A stretch of DNA of 14,062 bases, taken from NCBI GenBank assembly GCA_016841125.1, contig JAENZU010000038.1, positions 1 to 14,062 on the forward strand. The letters run 5' to 3'. Of this stretch, positions 1 to 7,482 are shown one piece after another; the first letter of the stretch is position 1; every line of letters starts with the position of its first letter. The notes beneath the pieces are model-generated. The model saw nothing but the letters and a program-made list of their open reading frames with translations, was not told where the DNA came from and ran no database searches. Made by a program: the position numbers and the translations under genes. Source of the stretch: Melioribacter sp. Its GTDB lineage: Bacteria; Bacteroidota; Ignavibacteria; Ignavibacteriales; Melioribacteraceae.

Positions 1-2058
1 ATGGGAGAGGATTTCAATTATACAGAAGAATTTAATAAGCTCGACTTCAATGCATTGAAGAAAGATCTAAAAGATCTAATGACAGATTCCCAAGATTGGT
101 GGCCGGCTGATTGGGGTCACTACGGTCCGCTCTTTATCAGAATGGCCTGGCACAGTACAGGTACGTACCGTGTTGCTGATGGACGCGGAGGAGGCGGAAC
201 CGGCAACCAGCGTTTTGCTCCTGTTAATAGCTGGCCCGACAATGTATCCCTCGATAAAGCGCGCCGATTGCTCTGGCCTATTAAACAAAAGTACGGTAAG
301 AAAATATCTTGGGCAGACTTGATGGTCTTGACAGGAAATGTTGCTCTTGAATCGATGGGTTTCAAAACATTCGGTTTCGGCGGCGGACGTGTAGACATCT
401 GGGAACCTGAAAAAGATATCAACTGGGGACCCGAGCATGAATGGCTTGCAGACGAACGTCACGATGACGATGGAAATCTCGAAGGTCGTCTCGCTGCAGA
501 TCACATGGGACTGATTTATGTAAATCCTGAAGGACCGAACGGAGAACCGGATCCAAAAAAATCAGCGAAATTCATTCGTCAATCATTCAAGCGTATGGCA
601 ATGAATGATGAAGAAACTGTTGCTCTTATTGCAGGCGGTCACACTTTCGGGAAAGTACATGGTGCCGGAACAGAAGACCATGTTGGAGCCGATCCGGAAC
701 AGGCATCAATTGAAATGCAGGGACTTGGCTGGGCAAGTACTCATGGCACAGGAAAAGGAGCCGACACTATTACCAGCGGATTGGAAGGTATCTGGACAAA
801 AAAACCAATTGAATGGGATATGGGCTTTTTTGAAAATCTATTTGATTACGATTATGAATTGACAAAAAGTCCTGCCGGTAAATGGCAGTGGACTGCAAAA
901 AACGAGGAAGCACAAAATACCATTCCCGATGCGCACGATCCGTCGAAGAAACATGCACCAATGATGCTCACAACAGATCTTGCGCTAAAAGAAGATCCTG
1001 CTTACGAAAAGATTTCAAGACGTTTTTATGAGAATCCCGATCAGTTTGCCGATGCATTTGCACGTGCCTGGTTCAAATTAACCCACCGTGATATGGGACC
1101 AATTGCCCGCTACCTCGGTCCTGAAGTCCCGAAAGAAGAATTAATCTGGCAAGATCCTATACCGGCTGTTGATCATGAATTGATTGATAAAAACGATATA
1201 GCCCAGTTAAAAAGTAAAATAATCGAATCGGGATTATCGGTATCGGAATTAGTATCAACAGCTTGGGCATCTGCATCAACCTTCCGGGGATCTGATTTCC
1301 GGGGCGGTGCTAATGGTGCGCGCATCCGACTTGAACCACAAAAAAATTGGGAAGTAAACAATCCGAAACAATTGGCAAAAGTATTGAAAACCCTTGAAGG
1401 TATTCAAAAAGAATTTAACGGTTCACAGTCCGGTAATAAACAAGTTTCACTCGCCGATTTAATAGTATTGGGCGGATGTGCCGCAATTGAAAAAGCAGCT
1501 AAGGATGCAGGTCATGATGTTAAAGTACCTTTTACACCCGGACGTGCTGATGCATCAGCAGAACAAACAGATGTTGAAGGGTTTGCTCACCTAGAGCCGC
1601 GCGCAGACGGATTCCGTAATTACAAGAATGAAAAATTCGATGTTCCAACTGAAGAAATGCTGGTAGATAAAGCACAGCTTTTAACGCTTACAACTCCTGA
1701 GATGACGGTTCTTCTAGGAGGTATGCGAGTACTTAATACAAATTACGACGGCTCTAAACACGGAGTCTTTACCAATAAACCCCAGCAACTCACAAACGAT
1801 TTCTTCTTAAACTTGTTAGATACAAACACAACTTGGAAAGCGGCTTCTGAAAAAGAAGAGTTGTTTGAAGGTCGCGACAGAAAGACGGGAAATGTAAAAT
1901 GGACCGGCACTCGAACCGATCTTGTTTTCGGTTCAAACTCTGAGCTGAGAGCACTTGCCGAAGTTTACGGTAGTTCAGATTCCGGTGAGAAGTTCGTTAA
2001 AGACTTTGTTAAAGCGTGGAACAAGGTTATGAACCTCGACCGCTTCGATTTGAAATAA
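1..2058 (+). CDS. katG: Catalase-peroxidase KatG (5' end outside window)
   Basis: Haem enzyme that decomposes H2O2 as a catalase and oxidises electron donors as a peroxidase; normally cytoplasmic. Both peroxidase-like halves are present. The N-terminal half carries the distal triad Arg47, Trp50, His51 (FIRMAWHS), the Tyr173 and Met199 that with Trp50 form the KatG-specific Met-Tyr-Trp adduct, the proximal His214 (AGGHTFGK), and Trp265 and Asp326 behind it. The C-terminal half (about 400-685) is the degenerate haem-free copy and ends in a stop at 2056-2058. At 685 residues it is shorter than the usual 720-750. The first residues, MGEDFNY, match a conserved internal stretch that in other KatGs follows about 40-50 residues, so the ATG at base 1 is probably an internal Met and the true start lies upstream. 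A terminator follows at once, so it ends its transcript. Family certain; start uncertain. Confidence 0.96.
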   Translation: MGEDFNYTEEFNKLDFNALKKDLKDLMTDSQDWWPADWGHYGPLFIRMAWHSTGTYRVADGRGGGGTGNQRFAPVNSWPDNVSLDKARRLLWPIKQKYGKKISWADLMVLTGNVALESMGFKTFGFGGGRVDIWEPEKDINWGPEHEWLADERHDDDGNLEGRLAADHMGLIYVNPEGPNGEPDPKKSAKFIRQSFKRMAMNDEETVALIAGGHTFGKVHGAGTEDHVGADPEQASIEMQGLGWASTHGTGKGADTITSGLEGIWTKKPIEWDMGFFENLFDYDYELTKSPAGKWQWTAKNEEAQNTIPDAHDPSKKHAPMMLTTDLALKEDPAYEKISRRFYENPDQFADAFARAWFKLTHRDMGPIARYLGPEVPKEELIWQDPIPAVDHELIDKNDIAQLKSKIIESGLSVSELVSTAWASASTFRGSDFRGGANGARIRLEPQKNWEVNNPKQLAKVLKTLEGIQKEFNGSQSGNKQVSLADLIVLGGCAAIEKAAKDAGHDVKVPFTPGRADASAEQTDVEGFAHLEPRADGFRNYKNEKFDVPTEEMLVDKAQLLTLTTPEMTVLLGGMRVLNTNYDGSKHGVFTNKPQQLTNDFFLNLLDTNTTWKAASEKEELFEGRDRKTGNVKWTGTRTDLVFGSNSELRALAEVYGSSDSGEKFVKDFVKAWNKVMNLDRFDLK

Positions 2059-2092
2059 TTTTAGTGTAAAAGTTGGTTATAATAGGCAGTCC

Positions 2093-2112
2093 GGCAGCGG
2101 GCTGCCTTTTTT
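2093..2112 (+). terminator. Rho-independent terminator of katG
   Basis: GGCAG at 2093-2097 pairs with CTGCC at 2102-2106 around a CGGG loop and is followed by six T (2107-2112). It lies 34 bp after the katG stop. A second AGGCAG at 2084-2089 could pair with the same right arm (CTGCCT), giving an alternative longer-loop hairpin. Confidence 0.88.
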
Positions 2113-2425
2113 AATGCCCTCAAATAAATTATAAATATTAAAATCTTGTGAGGATGATTTTGAATAAATCTCAAAATGCTTATAACTGAGCCAAAAAGAG
2201 ACACATATCCTCAAAATGAGATTTTGTGTATCAAAATTGTTTGATTATTCCTCAAATTAGACAGTTTAAGTTTGGAATAATAATTGTTTAAGTACTCTGC
2301 ATCTATAAATAAGGTTCATCTAAAACCGTACACAAATTTTATCTAACTTCTAAAAAACATATCCGTAGGTCCATTGTTGATTTATTTATAGAGCCAAATT
2401 TTTTTTAAAATTACGAGGAGTTAAA
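2113..2425. other. Gene-less region with CTCAAA repeats and small dyads
   Basis: No credible coding sequence. The hexamer CTCAAA occurs at 2119, 2170, 2210 and 2251, the last three about 40 bp apart. CAAAAT-GAG-ATTTTG forms a 6-bp hairpin at 2212-2226. GATTATTCC (2243-2251) and GGAATAAT (2274-2281) form an imperfect dyad. TAAGTTTG at 2267-2274 fits the Bacteroidetes -7 pattern TAnnTTTG, but the nearest upstream TTTG (2240-2243) is 23 bases away, a little too far, so no promoter is claimed. The region leads into the lipoprotein gene at 2426. Confidence 0.4.
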
Positions 2426-4444
2426 ATGAAGAAATTGTTTTTGCCATTATTTTTTACATTACTCTTAGCCTTTGCTATTGTTGGATGTAAAGAATCACCA
2501 AATTTAACCGATCCGGAAAACAATTTAAATTCGGTTAATAAAGGCGGAACTGAAACATTGGGTGATCCCGGAATTACCATTGCACAAGGCTCAGGATACA
2601 TCGTTGCCGGAACCGGATTACGAAATCAACCCGGAGCTATTGATTTAAGCGGAATACCCAATGGCGCAACCGTAAAACAAGTTTTACTCTATTGGAGCGG
2701 CGGATTTGATATTAATGTACATTCAAATGGTGATAATACTATTGAAGTGGGCGGAAAAACTTTTATGGGTGAATCAATCGGCGGACCGACTCACTTTTTT
2801 AACCTCGGTTCAAAGCAAGTCTATTTCGAAACATTCAGATTAGACATCACAAGTGAGTTTGACTGGAATAGCACCCCAAATCTATTAGTTCAAGGAATGG
2901 ATAACGGAGCTCTTGACCCGAACAGTGAGCCAAATGAAAATGACGGCGCCGGTGTTCTTGTAATTTATGACGACGGCTCTCCGGCGACAATTCAGTTAGT
3001 GGACGGACAAGACTTGGTTTACTGGAACTTCGAAGGTGATTTGAAGGAAACAAAAGAGCAAACATTCACTTTTCCTGCTTCAGATAAAAACAGAACCGCT
3101 CACTTAGGTTTCCTTGTAGCTTCTTGCGGCGTGGATAGACCAAATGTTGTAAGAGTAAAATTAAATGGTTATCTAATGCCGGATTTCCCGAATATTTTCA
3201 ACAGTAAGGACGGCGGTGATTTTGATTCTCCTAAATTGACTATAAATATCCCTCCGGATGTTTCAAGTTTGAGCGTGCAGCTTTTTTCTGAAGATCCCAA
3301 CGACCCTAACCCTACAGGTAAAGGTCCTGCGTCTTTGAACTGGATGACCGCTGCTCTTTCAATTGGTGAAGAGTGCGCACCTTGCGACGGCAAAATCACT
3401 CAATTAACACTTCGTAATGACGGCGATGCTGCCAACATTGAAGTGATACAAAAGAAACCTGAAACAAGTGTCCATAATGCTTACGTTCCAGCCGGCGGTG
3501 AATTTTCATTTATAGGAGTTGATAAAAAAGGAACTCTAAGTACAGAAATTTCAATCTATAGAGAAGGAGTTCTTGATCAAAAAATCCACACAAGCTGTTC
3601 ACAAGATATTTTTATTGGAAGTGTTTTCGGTAATTATACAGTGATTGATGGTTACAGCAGAAACGGAGGTAAGCTCTGTTCAACGACTTCCGGAAGCGGC
3701 GGAGGCAGTGACTGCGATGTTGTTTCCGAAAAATATAAGATTGATAAGAAAAAACTCGAATGGGAAATTAAAAATATTGGCGATGAAACTGTAACCATTA
3801 ATACTATTTTCATTCTGTGGCCGGAAGGCAATAGCTTAAAAAAGATTGAATTCAACAAGAAAATTTATGACCAAGTTGAAAGCTGGATTTCATCTGGAAT
3901 AACAATAACTCAATTTACCGGTAATGAAAAAGACCGCGAACTAAAGAAAAACAAAAAGGAAACACTCAAATTTGAATTCACCGAAAATGCTGCCGAAGGT
4001 CCTTACCAAATTAAGGTTGTATTTAAGGAAGGCTGCGAATTAGTTCTTGATATTCCTGCAGGCGGAAATGGGGGCGGCACTGTCTGCGACAGCAAAATAA
4101 CACAAACATTACTGAAATATACAGGTCCTAGTATTCCTGGCCCGGTTAAAATTAAATTTGAAGGTTCCAGTGGCGGACAGGAAATTTATCAATATGGAGA
4201 TGACGGTCTTCCAAGCGGAACAGAACTAGATGGCGGAGATGGATACACAGTCTCGGCATTACCGGGAGATTTTGGTTCAAAATTCTATGTCTATATTGAT
4301 TTTGGGAATGGTTATGTACTTAATGAAGTTCATCACACAAGCTGTTCTGTAGAGTATGTTGCAGGAGCGCCTGCACCTTTAAATGAACCGAAAGGCGCAC
4401 CGTCACAAAACTGGTGGGTAGTAGATTTTCTGGATAAAAATTAA
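2426..4444 (+). CDS. Modular surface lipoprotein, DUF3344-like plus duplicated Cys-bracketed modules
   Basis: Predicted lipoprotein of 672 residues: lysine-rich N-terminus, hydrophobic stretch and lipobox I-V-G-C with Cys21 as the lipidated residue. ATG 2426 has AGGAG eight bases upstream. Residues about 50-314 (LLYWSGG, DGAGVLVIYDDGS, LVDGQD) resemble DUF3344, a family of secreted beta-rich proteins. Residues 317-418 form a module opening with CAPCDGKITQLTLR and containing HTSCS and GKLC; residues 554-640 form a second copy opening with CDSKITQ and ending HHTSCS. Between them, about 430-545 is a beta-sandwich-like domain (LEWEIKNIGDETVTI, ILWPEGN). Gly/Ser linkers (421-429, 546-552) separate the blocks. 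There is no enzyme motif and no obvious type IX sorting tail. Expressed alone: gene-less space before, terminator after. Probable envelope structural or binding protein; function unknown. Confidence 0.85.
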   Translation: MKKLFLPLFFTLLLAFAIVGCKESPNLTDPENNLNSVNKGGTETLGDPGITIAQGSGYIVAGTGLRNQPGAIDLSGIPNGATVKQVLLYWSGGFDINVHSNGDNTIEVGGKTFMGESIGGPTHFFNLGSKQVYFETFRLDITSEFDWNSTPNLLVQGMDNGALDPNSEPNENDGAGVLVIYDDGSPATIQLVDGQDLVYWNFEGDLKETKEQTFTFPASDKNRTAHLGFLVASCGVDRPNVVRVKLNGYLMPDFPNIFNSKDGGDFDSPKLTINIPPDVSSLSVQLFSEDPNDPNPTGKGPASLNWMTAALSIGEECAPCDGKITQLTLRNDGDAANIEVIQKKPETSVHNAYVPAGGEFSFIGVDKKGTLSTEISIYREGVLDQKIHTSCSQDIFIGSVFGNYTVIDGYSRNGGKLCSTTSGSGGGSDCDVVSEKYKIDKKKLEWEIKNIGDETVTINTIFILWPEGNSLKKIEFNKKIYDQVESWISSGITITQFTGNEKDRELKKNKKETLKFEFTENAAEGPYQIKVVFKEGCELVLDIPAGGNGGGTVCDSKITQTLLKYTGPSIPGPVKIKFEGSSGGQEIYQYGDDGLPSGTELDGGDGYTVSALPGDFGSKFYVYIDFGNGYVLNEVHHTSCSVEYVAGAPAPLNEPKGAPSQNWWVVDFLDKN

Positions 4445-4470
4445 CAGCAGTTACCCATATTCTTCTCAAC

Positions 4471-4499
4471 AAAGCCTCGAAAATTTTTCGGGGCTTTTT
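4471..4499 (+). terminator. Rho-independent terminator of the lipoprotein gene
   Basis: AAAGCCTCGAAA (4471-4482) pairs with TTTCGGGGCTTT (4486-4497) with one T-G wobble and a 3-base loop, running into a T stretch to 4499. It starts 27 bp after the stop codon at 4442-4444. Confidence 0.92.
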
Positions 4500-4619
4500 G
4501 CTTTACATCACCTCGTCATCAATGTAAACTCTTTATCCCAGATTGTTCATTAGGGAAGTTTATCAATAACGTAAAAGCAACATAACTTGTCAAATAATAA
4601 GTATGTAATCCCGACATAG

Positions 4620-4678
4620 ATTTTCTTGGGCTTGAAAGATTTTCTTATAGTTACTTTGTAGTCAAGCCCTTAGAAAAT
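4620..4678. repeat. Inverted repeat, two-part 15-bp stem
   Basis: ATTTTCT (4620-4626) pairs with AGAAAAT (4672-4678), and GGGCTTGA (4628-4635) pairs with TCAAGCCC (4662-4669). One T and two T's form a small internal loop between the two stems. The loop is 26 bases. There is no T-run on either side that would make it a standard terminator. Confidence 0.6.
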
Positions 4679-4686
4679 ATTAGTCG

Positions 4687-4717
4687 ATTTGTCATTAGTG
4701 TTTTTCTAATGACAAAT
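4687..4717. repeat. Perfect 12-bp inverted repeat
   Basis: ATTTGTCATTAG (4687-4698) is perfectly complementary to CTAATGACAAAT (4706-4717) around a 7-base T-rich loop. It lies 29 bp beyond the stop of the leftward kinase-like gene, so it may protect or end that transcript, although it is AT-rich and lacks a clean U-tract. Confidence 0.6.
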
Positions 4718-4746
4718 TTGGGATAAATTATATTTCAGCTTCTAAT

Positions 4747-5403
4747 TTACTTTCCGAATTTTCTCATCCAATCATCAACTTTGGACTGTAAGCCGTCCTT
4801 TATCGGAATTCCGGAATCCTCAGTTTCGTTTATTGCCAAAGGGTTTTTGCATTTCAAAAATTCTTTCATCCCCACATTATTAGCCCAATAATAGATTCCC
4901 CAGTTTTCCAAATTCCACTTTATCGAATATGGGTTAAATTCATAATCGATATAGAATAGTTTATCGCTGTTTATCACAAAATTATTTGGGAAGTAATCGA
5001 TGTTGATACTATTTATCTTTGCAAGCTTTGACATTTGAAATAATTGAGCAATTCTCGTGTCGGATATATTATTCTCGGCAATTATATCCATTGCAGTTTT
5101 GCCTTCAATATACTGTTTAATCAGATAATTCTCCTCTGTATTAAATTCAAATAATTGCGGAAGAGGGAAACCGAATTTTCTCAGTTTATAATACGCTCCA
5201 ACTTCCAGGATCACTTTGTTCACATCACCGAATGAATAATAGGGACAAGGCTCATAGTGCATGATCTTTAATACATATTTTTCTCTTTCAATTTCAGCCA
5301 AGTAAGAGTAACCCGATTTTCCTTTACCGAGAAACTTTATTATCCGCGCTTTACCTTTACGGGTAAATACTTCCTTTTCAACTATAAATTTTTCGTTAAT
5401 CAA
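4747..5403 (-). CDS. Small stand-alone protein-kinase-like protein
   Basis: A 218-residue single-domain protein with the core of the kinase/aminoglycoside-phosphotransferase fold. It has a Gly-rich loop FLGKGKSG (Gly26, Gly28, Gly31), an ATP-binding Lys46 in YVLKI, a candidate helix-C Glu67, Asp136 and Asn141 with the exact +5 spacing of a catalytic loop (NIDYFPNNF), and a metal-binding Asp153 in YIDYE. It lacks the large C-lobe of eukaryote-type Ser/Thr kinases, has no membrane segment, and looks like the short YrzF-type kinases of Firmicutes and Bacteroidetes. The substrate is unknown. The start is TTG (5401-5403), chosen because AAAGG lies 8 bases upstream and a TATATTTG box about 30 bases upstream. 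It stands alone between two non-coding gaps. Confidence 0.8.
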   Translation of the reverse strand: MINEKFIVEKEVFTRKGKARIIKFLGKGKSGYSYLAEIEREKYVLKIMHYEPCPYYSFGDVNKVILEVGAYYKLRKFGFPLPQLFEFNTEENYLIKQYIEGKTAMDIIAENNISDTRIAQLFQMSKLAKINSINIDYFPNNFVINSDKLFYIDYEFNPYSIKWNLENWGIYYWANNVGMKEFLKCKNPLAINETEDSGIPIKDGLQSKVDDWMRKFGK

Positions 5404-5434
5404 AAAATAGACCTTTATTTACTTCGGATGAGTA

Positions 5435-5442
5435 CAAATATA
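5435..5442 (-). promoter_or_regulatory. Possible -7 promoter element of the kinase-like gene
   Basis: On the minus strand this reads TATATTTG, matching the Bacteroidetes housekeeping -7 consensus TAnnTTTG. It lies about 31 bases upstream of the TTG start, with the Shine-Dalgarno site (complement of 5412-5416) between. No clear TTTG partner was found at the -33 position, so support is partial. Confidence 0.35.
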
Positions 5443-5538
5443 AAATTATGCAATTAGTGTAAGTAAGACGAATTAATTAGAAAAAAAGTTTTTTAGGAGT
5501 GATAACAGAGTAGTCATGATTAGGGTAAGGAATCAACA

Positions 5539-5557
5539 TTTAAGTTATGAACTTAAA
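5539..5557. repeat. 8-bp palindrome upstream of the kinase-like gene
   Basis: TTTAAGTT (5539-5546) and AACTTAAA (5550-5557) are perfectly complementary around ATG. It lies about 135 bp upstream of the kinase-like start and about 45 bp beyond the DoxX operon end. It has the shape of a repressor site, but no regulator can be assigned. Confidence 0.35.
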
Positions 5558-5602
5558 AGCTCCTACGACCACATAGAATATGAGAGTAAACGCTAAAAAG
5601 TG

Positions 5603-5968
5603 TTAAAAAACCAAAGTTGATTTGACGGTTGTTACAAAAATGTAAAGATTAACAACCATCAAAAAAAGTGCGGGAAGTGAAAGCAAAAAACTATCTTTAA
5701 TTTTTATGCGGATCGCAAAACCGAGAAGCATTAAAATTGCCAAACCGCCGGATGCCACTAAAAGAACCGGATAATAGAGTAAACCGACAATCAATCCTGC
5801 TGCACCGCTCAGTTCAAGAAAACCTACTAATCCCGCAAACTCTTTTAATCTAAACCTTTCGAACTCTTTCAACATTCGATTTGAGAAAAAGATCATTATC
5901 CCATAAGTCATAAATGTGACCGCCGAAAAGGAGATTATTAAAATATCAATTGCACTGAACAAGACCAT
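5603..5968 (-). CDS. DoxX-like integral membrane protein (second of pair)
   Basis: A 121-residue membrane protein with four hydrophobic segments (about 8-28, 46-65, 69-86, 93-114). The core GLVGFLELSGAAGLIVGLL followed by a conserved IKIKDS and a last helix is typical of DoxX-like (DoxX_2) proteins. The family is widespread and usually of unknown role; some relatives are subunits of thiosulphate:quinone oxidoreductase or act in redox-linked membrane complexes. ATG 5966-5968 begins 7 bp after the stop of the upstream paralogue, so the two are almost certainly co-transcribed. The similar layout of the neighbour (same helix order, same IK-K/V-x-D motif) points to an old duplication and perhaps a heterodimer. 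Confidence 0.8.
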   Translation of the reverse strand: MVLFSAIDILIISFSAVTFMTYGIMIFFSNRMLKEFERFRLKEFAGLVGFLELSGAAGLIVGLLYYPVLLVASGGLAILMLLGFAIRIKIKDSFLLSLPALFLMVVNLYIFVTTVKSTLVF

Positions 5969-5975
5969 AAGATTA

Positions 5976-6338
5976 CTAAACCAACGCCACTGTTAATGAA
6001 AGAAGTAATAAAGTAAATGAGGGGATAGACTTAACTAAAGGGTCGCTTACTTTGATGTGCATCAGCATTGCACCGAGCATTAAAATTGAAATTCCTATTG
6101 CTGCGGGCATTACGGCAGCCGGATACCAAATACCGATAATAAGTAGTAAAGCGAAGAGTAGTTTAAGAGAACCGACAACTCCCACAAACCACTCGGGCAA
6201 TCCGTAAACTTTAAACTCTTCTTTCATATTTCGGGCATCACCGCCGCGCCAGCTTGAATTTTTGCCGTAACGCAGCAGCCACACATTAAAGATCGAAAGT
6301 GCAATAAGCACTTGTAATATTGTGATTAAGATCTCCAT
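5976..6338 (-). CDS. DoxX-like integral membrane protein (first of pair)
   Basis: A 120-residue membrane protein, paralogous to its downstream neighbour. It has four hydrophobic segments, a central motif (YGLPEWFVGVVGSLKL) where DoxX-like proteins have the helix 2 entry, and MHIKVSDP matching the neighbour's RIKIKDS. The frame is open to an ATG at 6363-6365, but the ATG at 6336-6338 is preferred because GGAG lies seven bases upstream, while the longer form has no ribosome site. A TATAAT box lies about 44 bp further upstream. It is divergent from the AraC gene at 6614, an arrangement that often means the regulator acts on both sides; that is inference. No catalytic residues are visible. Confidence 0.78.
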   Translation of the reverse strand: MEILITILQVLIALSIFNVWLLRYGKNSSWRGGDARNMKEEFKVYGLPEWFVGVVGSLKLLFALLLIIGIWYPAAVMPAAIGISILMLGAMLMHIKVSDPLVKSIPSFTLLLLSLTVALV

Positions 6339-6381
6339 ACCTAAACTCCGTGAATACATTATCATAAAAATGTTTTACAAG

Positions 6382-6387
6382 ATTATA
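6382..6387 (-). promoter_or_regulatory. Possible -10 element of the DoxX pair
   Basis: The minus strand reads TATAAT here, 44 bp upstream of the chosen ATG at 6336-6338. No good -35 sequence is found at 16-18 bp, so the call rests on the -10 hexamer and its distance from the gene. Confidence 0.3.
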
Positions 6388-6613
6388 ACAAAATAGTCAG
6401 GTAATTGGTTCTTAACTCTTTTTTCTCAAATTCCGCACACAATATTTGATGATCCAAAAGGTTCCTTTGGAAGTATTATCAGATTTCCATTTAACAATTA
6501 TTTCTTGTTGCTTAAAAAAATATAATATTTTATTTTCATTCCCACATTCACAATAATGCGACATATTGTCTTGATATGTTCTGAATTCGTATAGTTGCAT
6601 TATTCACAATTTG

Positions 6614-7036
6614 ATGAATCAAAAATTATCTAAAATGAAGTTTTACGAAAAGGAAATTAAGCGAATTAGAAAAGTCTGTTTCTCAAATGATAAACAGATA
6701 AAGAATGTGATCGCAATACGAAATTTTATCGATACTAACTTTGATACAGCTCTAAATTTGGACTTGCTGTCACATATTCGATCTGTTTCGAAATACCACT
6801 TGCTTCGCTTGTTCAAGAAGTATTACGGACTGACACCAAGAAAATACTTGATCGATAAACGAATTGAAAAATCTAAAGAACATCTAAAAAACGGGATGAC
6901 GGTAACAGAAACTTGTTTTGCTGTTGGATTTAACAGCTTGGGGTCATTCAGCACATTATTCAAAAATAAAACGGGAAAGTCACCCGTAGAGTTTAAAAAG
7001 AGCAACTTTCAAGAAACAGCCATTAATCTGATTTAA
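6614..7036 (+). CDS. AraC-family transcriptional regulator (DNA-binding domain only)
   Basis: A short regulator of 140 residues consisting of little more than the AraC/XylS DNA-binding domain. The first helix-turn-helix is at about 48-69 (LDLLSHIRSVSKYHLLRLFK), the linker follows (YYGLTPRKYLIDKRIEKSK), and the second HTH is at 96-117 with the family signature GFNSLGSFSTLFK followed by KTGKSP. There is no separate ligand-binding domain; the first 30 residues are basic. The start is ambiguous: TTG 6611, ATG 6614 and ATG 6635 are in frame and none has a clear ribosome site; ATG 6614 is chosen. It lies 33 bp before the VOC gene on the same strand and divergent from the DoxX pair, so it probably controls this local cluster. 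The inducer is unknown. Confidence 0.88.
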   Translation: MNQKLSKMKFYEKEIKRIRKVCFSNDKQIKNVIAIRNFIDTNFDTALNLDLLSHIRSVSKYHLLRLFKKYYGLTPRKYLIDKRIEKSKEHLKNGMTVTETCFAVGFNSLGSFSTLFKNKTGKSPVEFKKSNFQETAINLI

Positions 7037-7069
7037 TATTTTGTACGCAACTATCATAAAAGGTGAACA

Positions 7070-7465
7070 ATGAAAGTAACACTAATTAGTATTCCGGTTC
7101 GAGATCAAGAAAAAGCGTTAAAATTTTATACAGAAAAATTAGGTTTCATTAAAAAAATTGATATGCCTTTGGATGGCGGAAATCGGTGGCTGACACTGGT
7201 TTCTAAAGAAGCACAAGACGGACCGGAAATCTTGCTGGAACCTGCCCCCCTCCATTTTGAGCCATCTAAGGTTTATCAGGATGCATTAATGGAAGCAGGC
7301 ATTCCCTACACTCAATTTGATGTTGATAATGTTGAAGAGGAATATGAAAGACTTTTAAAACTCGGAGTTGAATTTAGCGTAAAACCAACGGAAATGGGAA
7401 CTGTTAAATTTGCAGTCTTTAACGACACCTGCGGAAATAATATTCAAATAGTTGAGAATTTATAA
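7070..7465 (+). CDS. VOC (glyoxalase/bleomycin-resistance/dioxygenase) fold protein
   Basis: A 131-residue cytoplasmic protein with the paired beta-alpha-beta-beta-beta architecture of the vicinal oxygen chelate superfamily. The first module begins at ISIPVRDQEKALKFYTEKLG (7-25) and leads to the strand PEILLEP (52-58); the second, from about 82, ends with AVFNDTCGNNIQIVEN (115-130). The usual metal ligands are not all clear: the first-strand His is absent and the last position reads NIQIVE. Chelating or drug-binding function therefore cannot be assigned. AAAGG lies just upstream of ATG 7070. It sits between the AraC gene (33 bp) and a lipoprotein with the same fold (17 bp), likely in one operon. 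Confidence 0.88.
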   Translation: MKVTLISIPVRDQEKALKFYTEKLGFIKKIDMPLDGGNRWLTLVSKEAQDGPEILLEPAPLHFEPSKVYQDALMEAGIPYTQFDVDNVEEEYERLLKLGVEFSVKPTEMGTVKFAVFNDTCGNNIQIVENL

Positions 7466-7482
7466 ACTAAAAAACCTGGAAA

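Larger units (their letters stand above)
4500..4746. other. Gene-less interval with two strong inverted repeats
   Basis: No coding sequence seen between the lipoprotein terminator and the stop of the leftward kinase-like gene. The main content is two adjacent hairpins (4620-4678 and 4687-4717, listed separately). A 10-bp direct repeat, AGATTTTCTT, occurs at 4618-4627 and 4637-4646. Confidence 0.5.

Noticed and set aside
605..862. Alternative forward frame inside katG
   Set aside because: Shadow of the katG frame, with no domain or ribosome site.
6412..6600. Leftward 62-residue frame with a CxCG and a later Cys, faintly like half of a GRF zinc finger
   Set aside because: No ribosome site, it fills a divergent promoter gap, the zinc-ligand pattern is incomplete, and no family is recognised.
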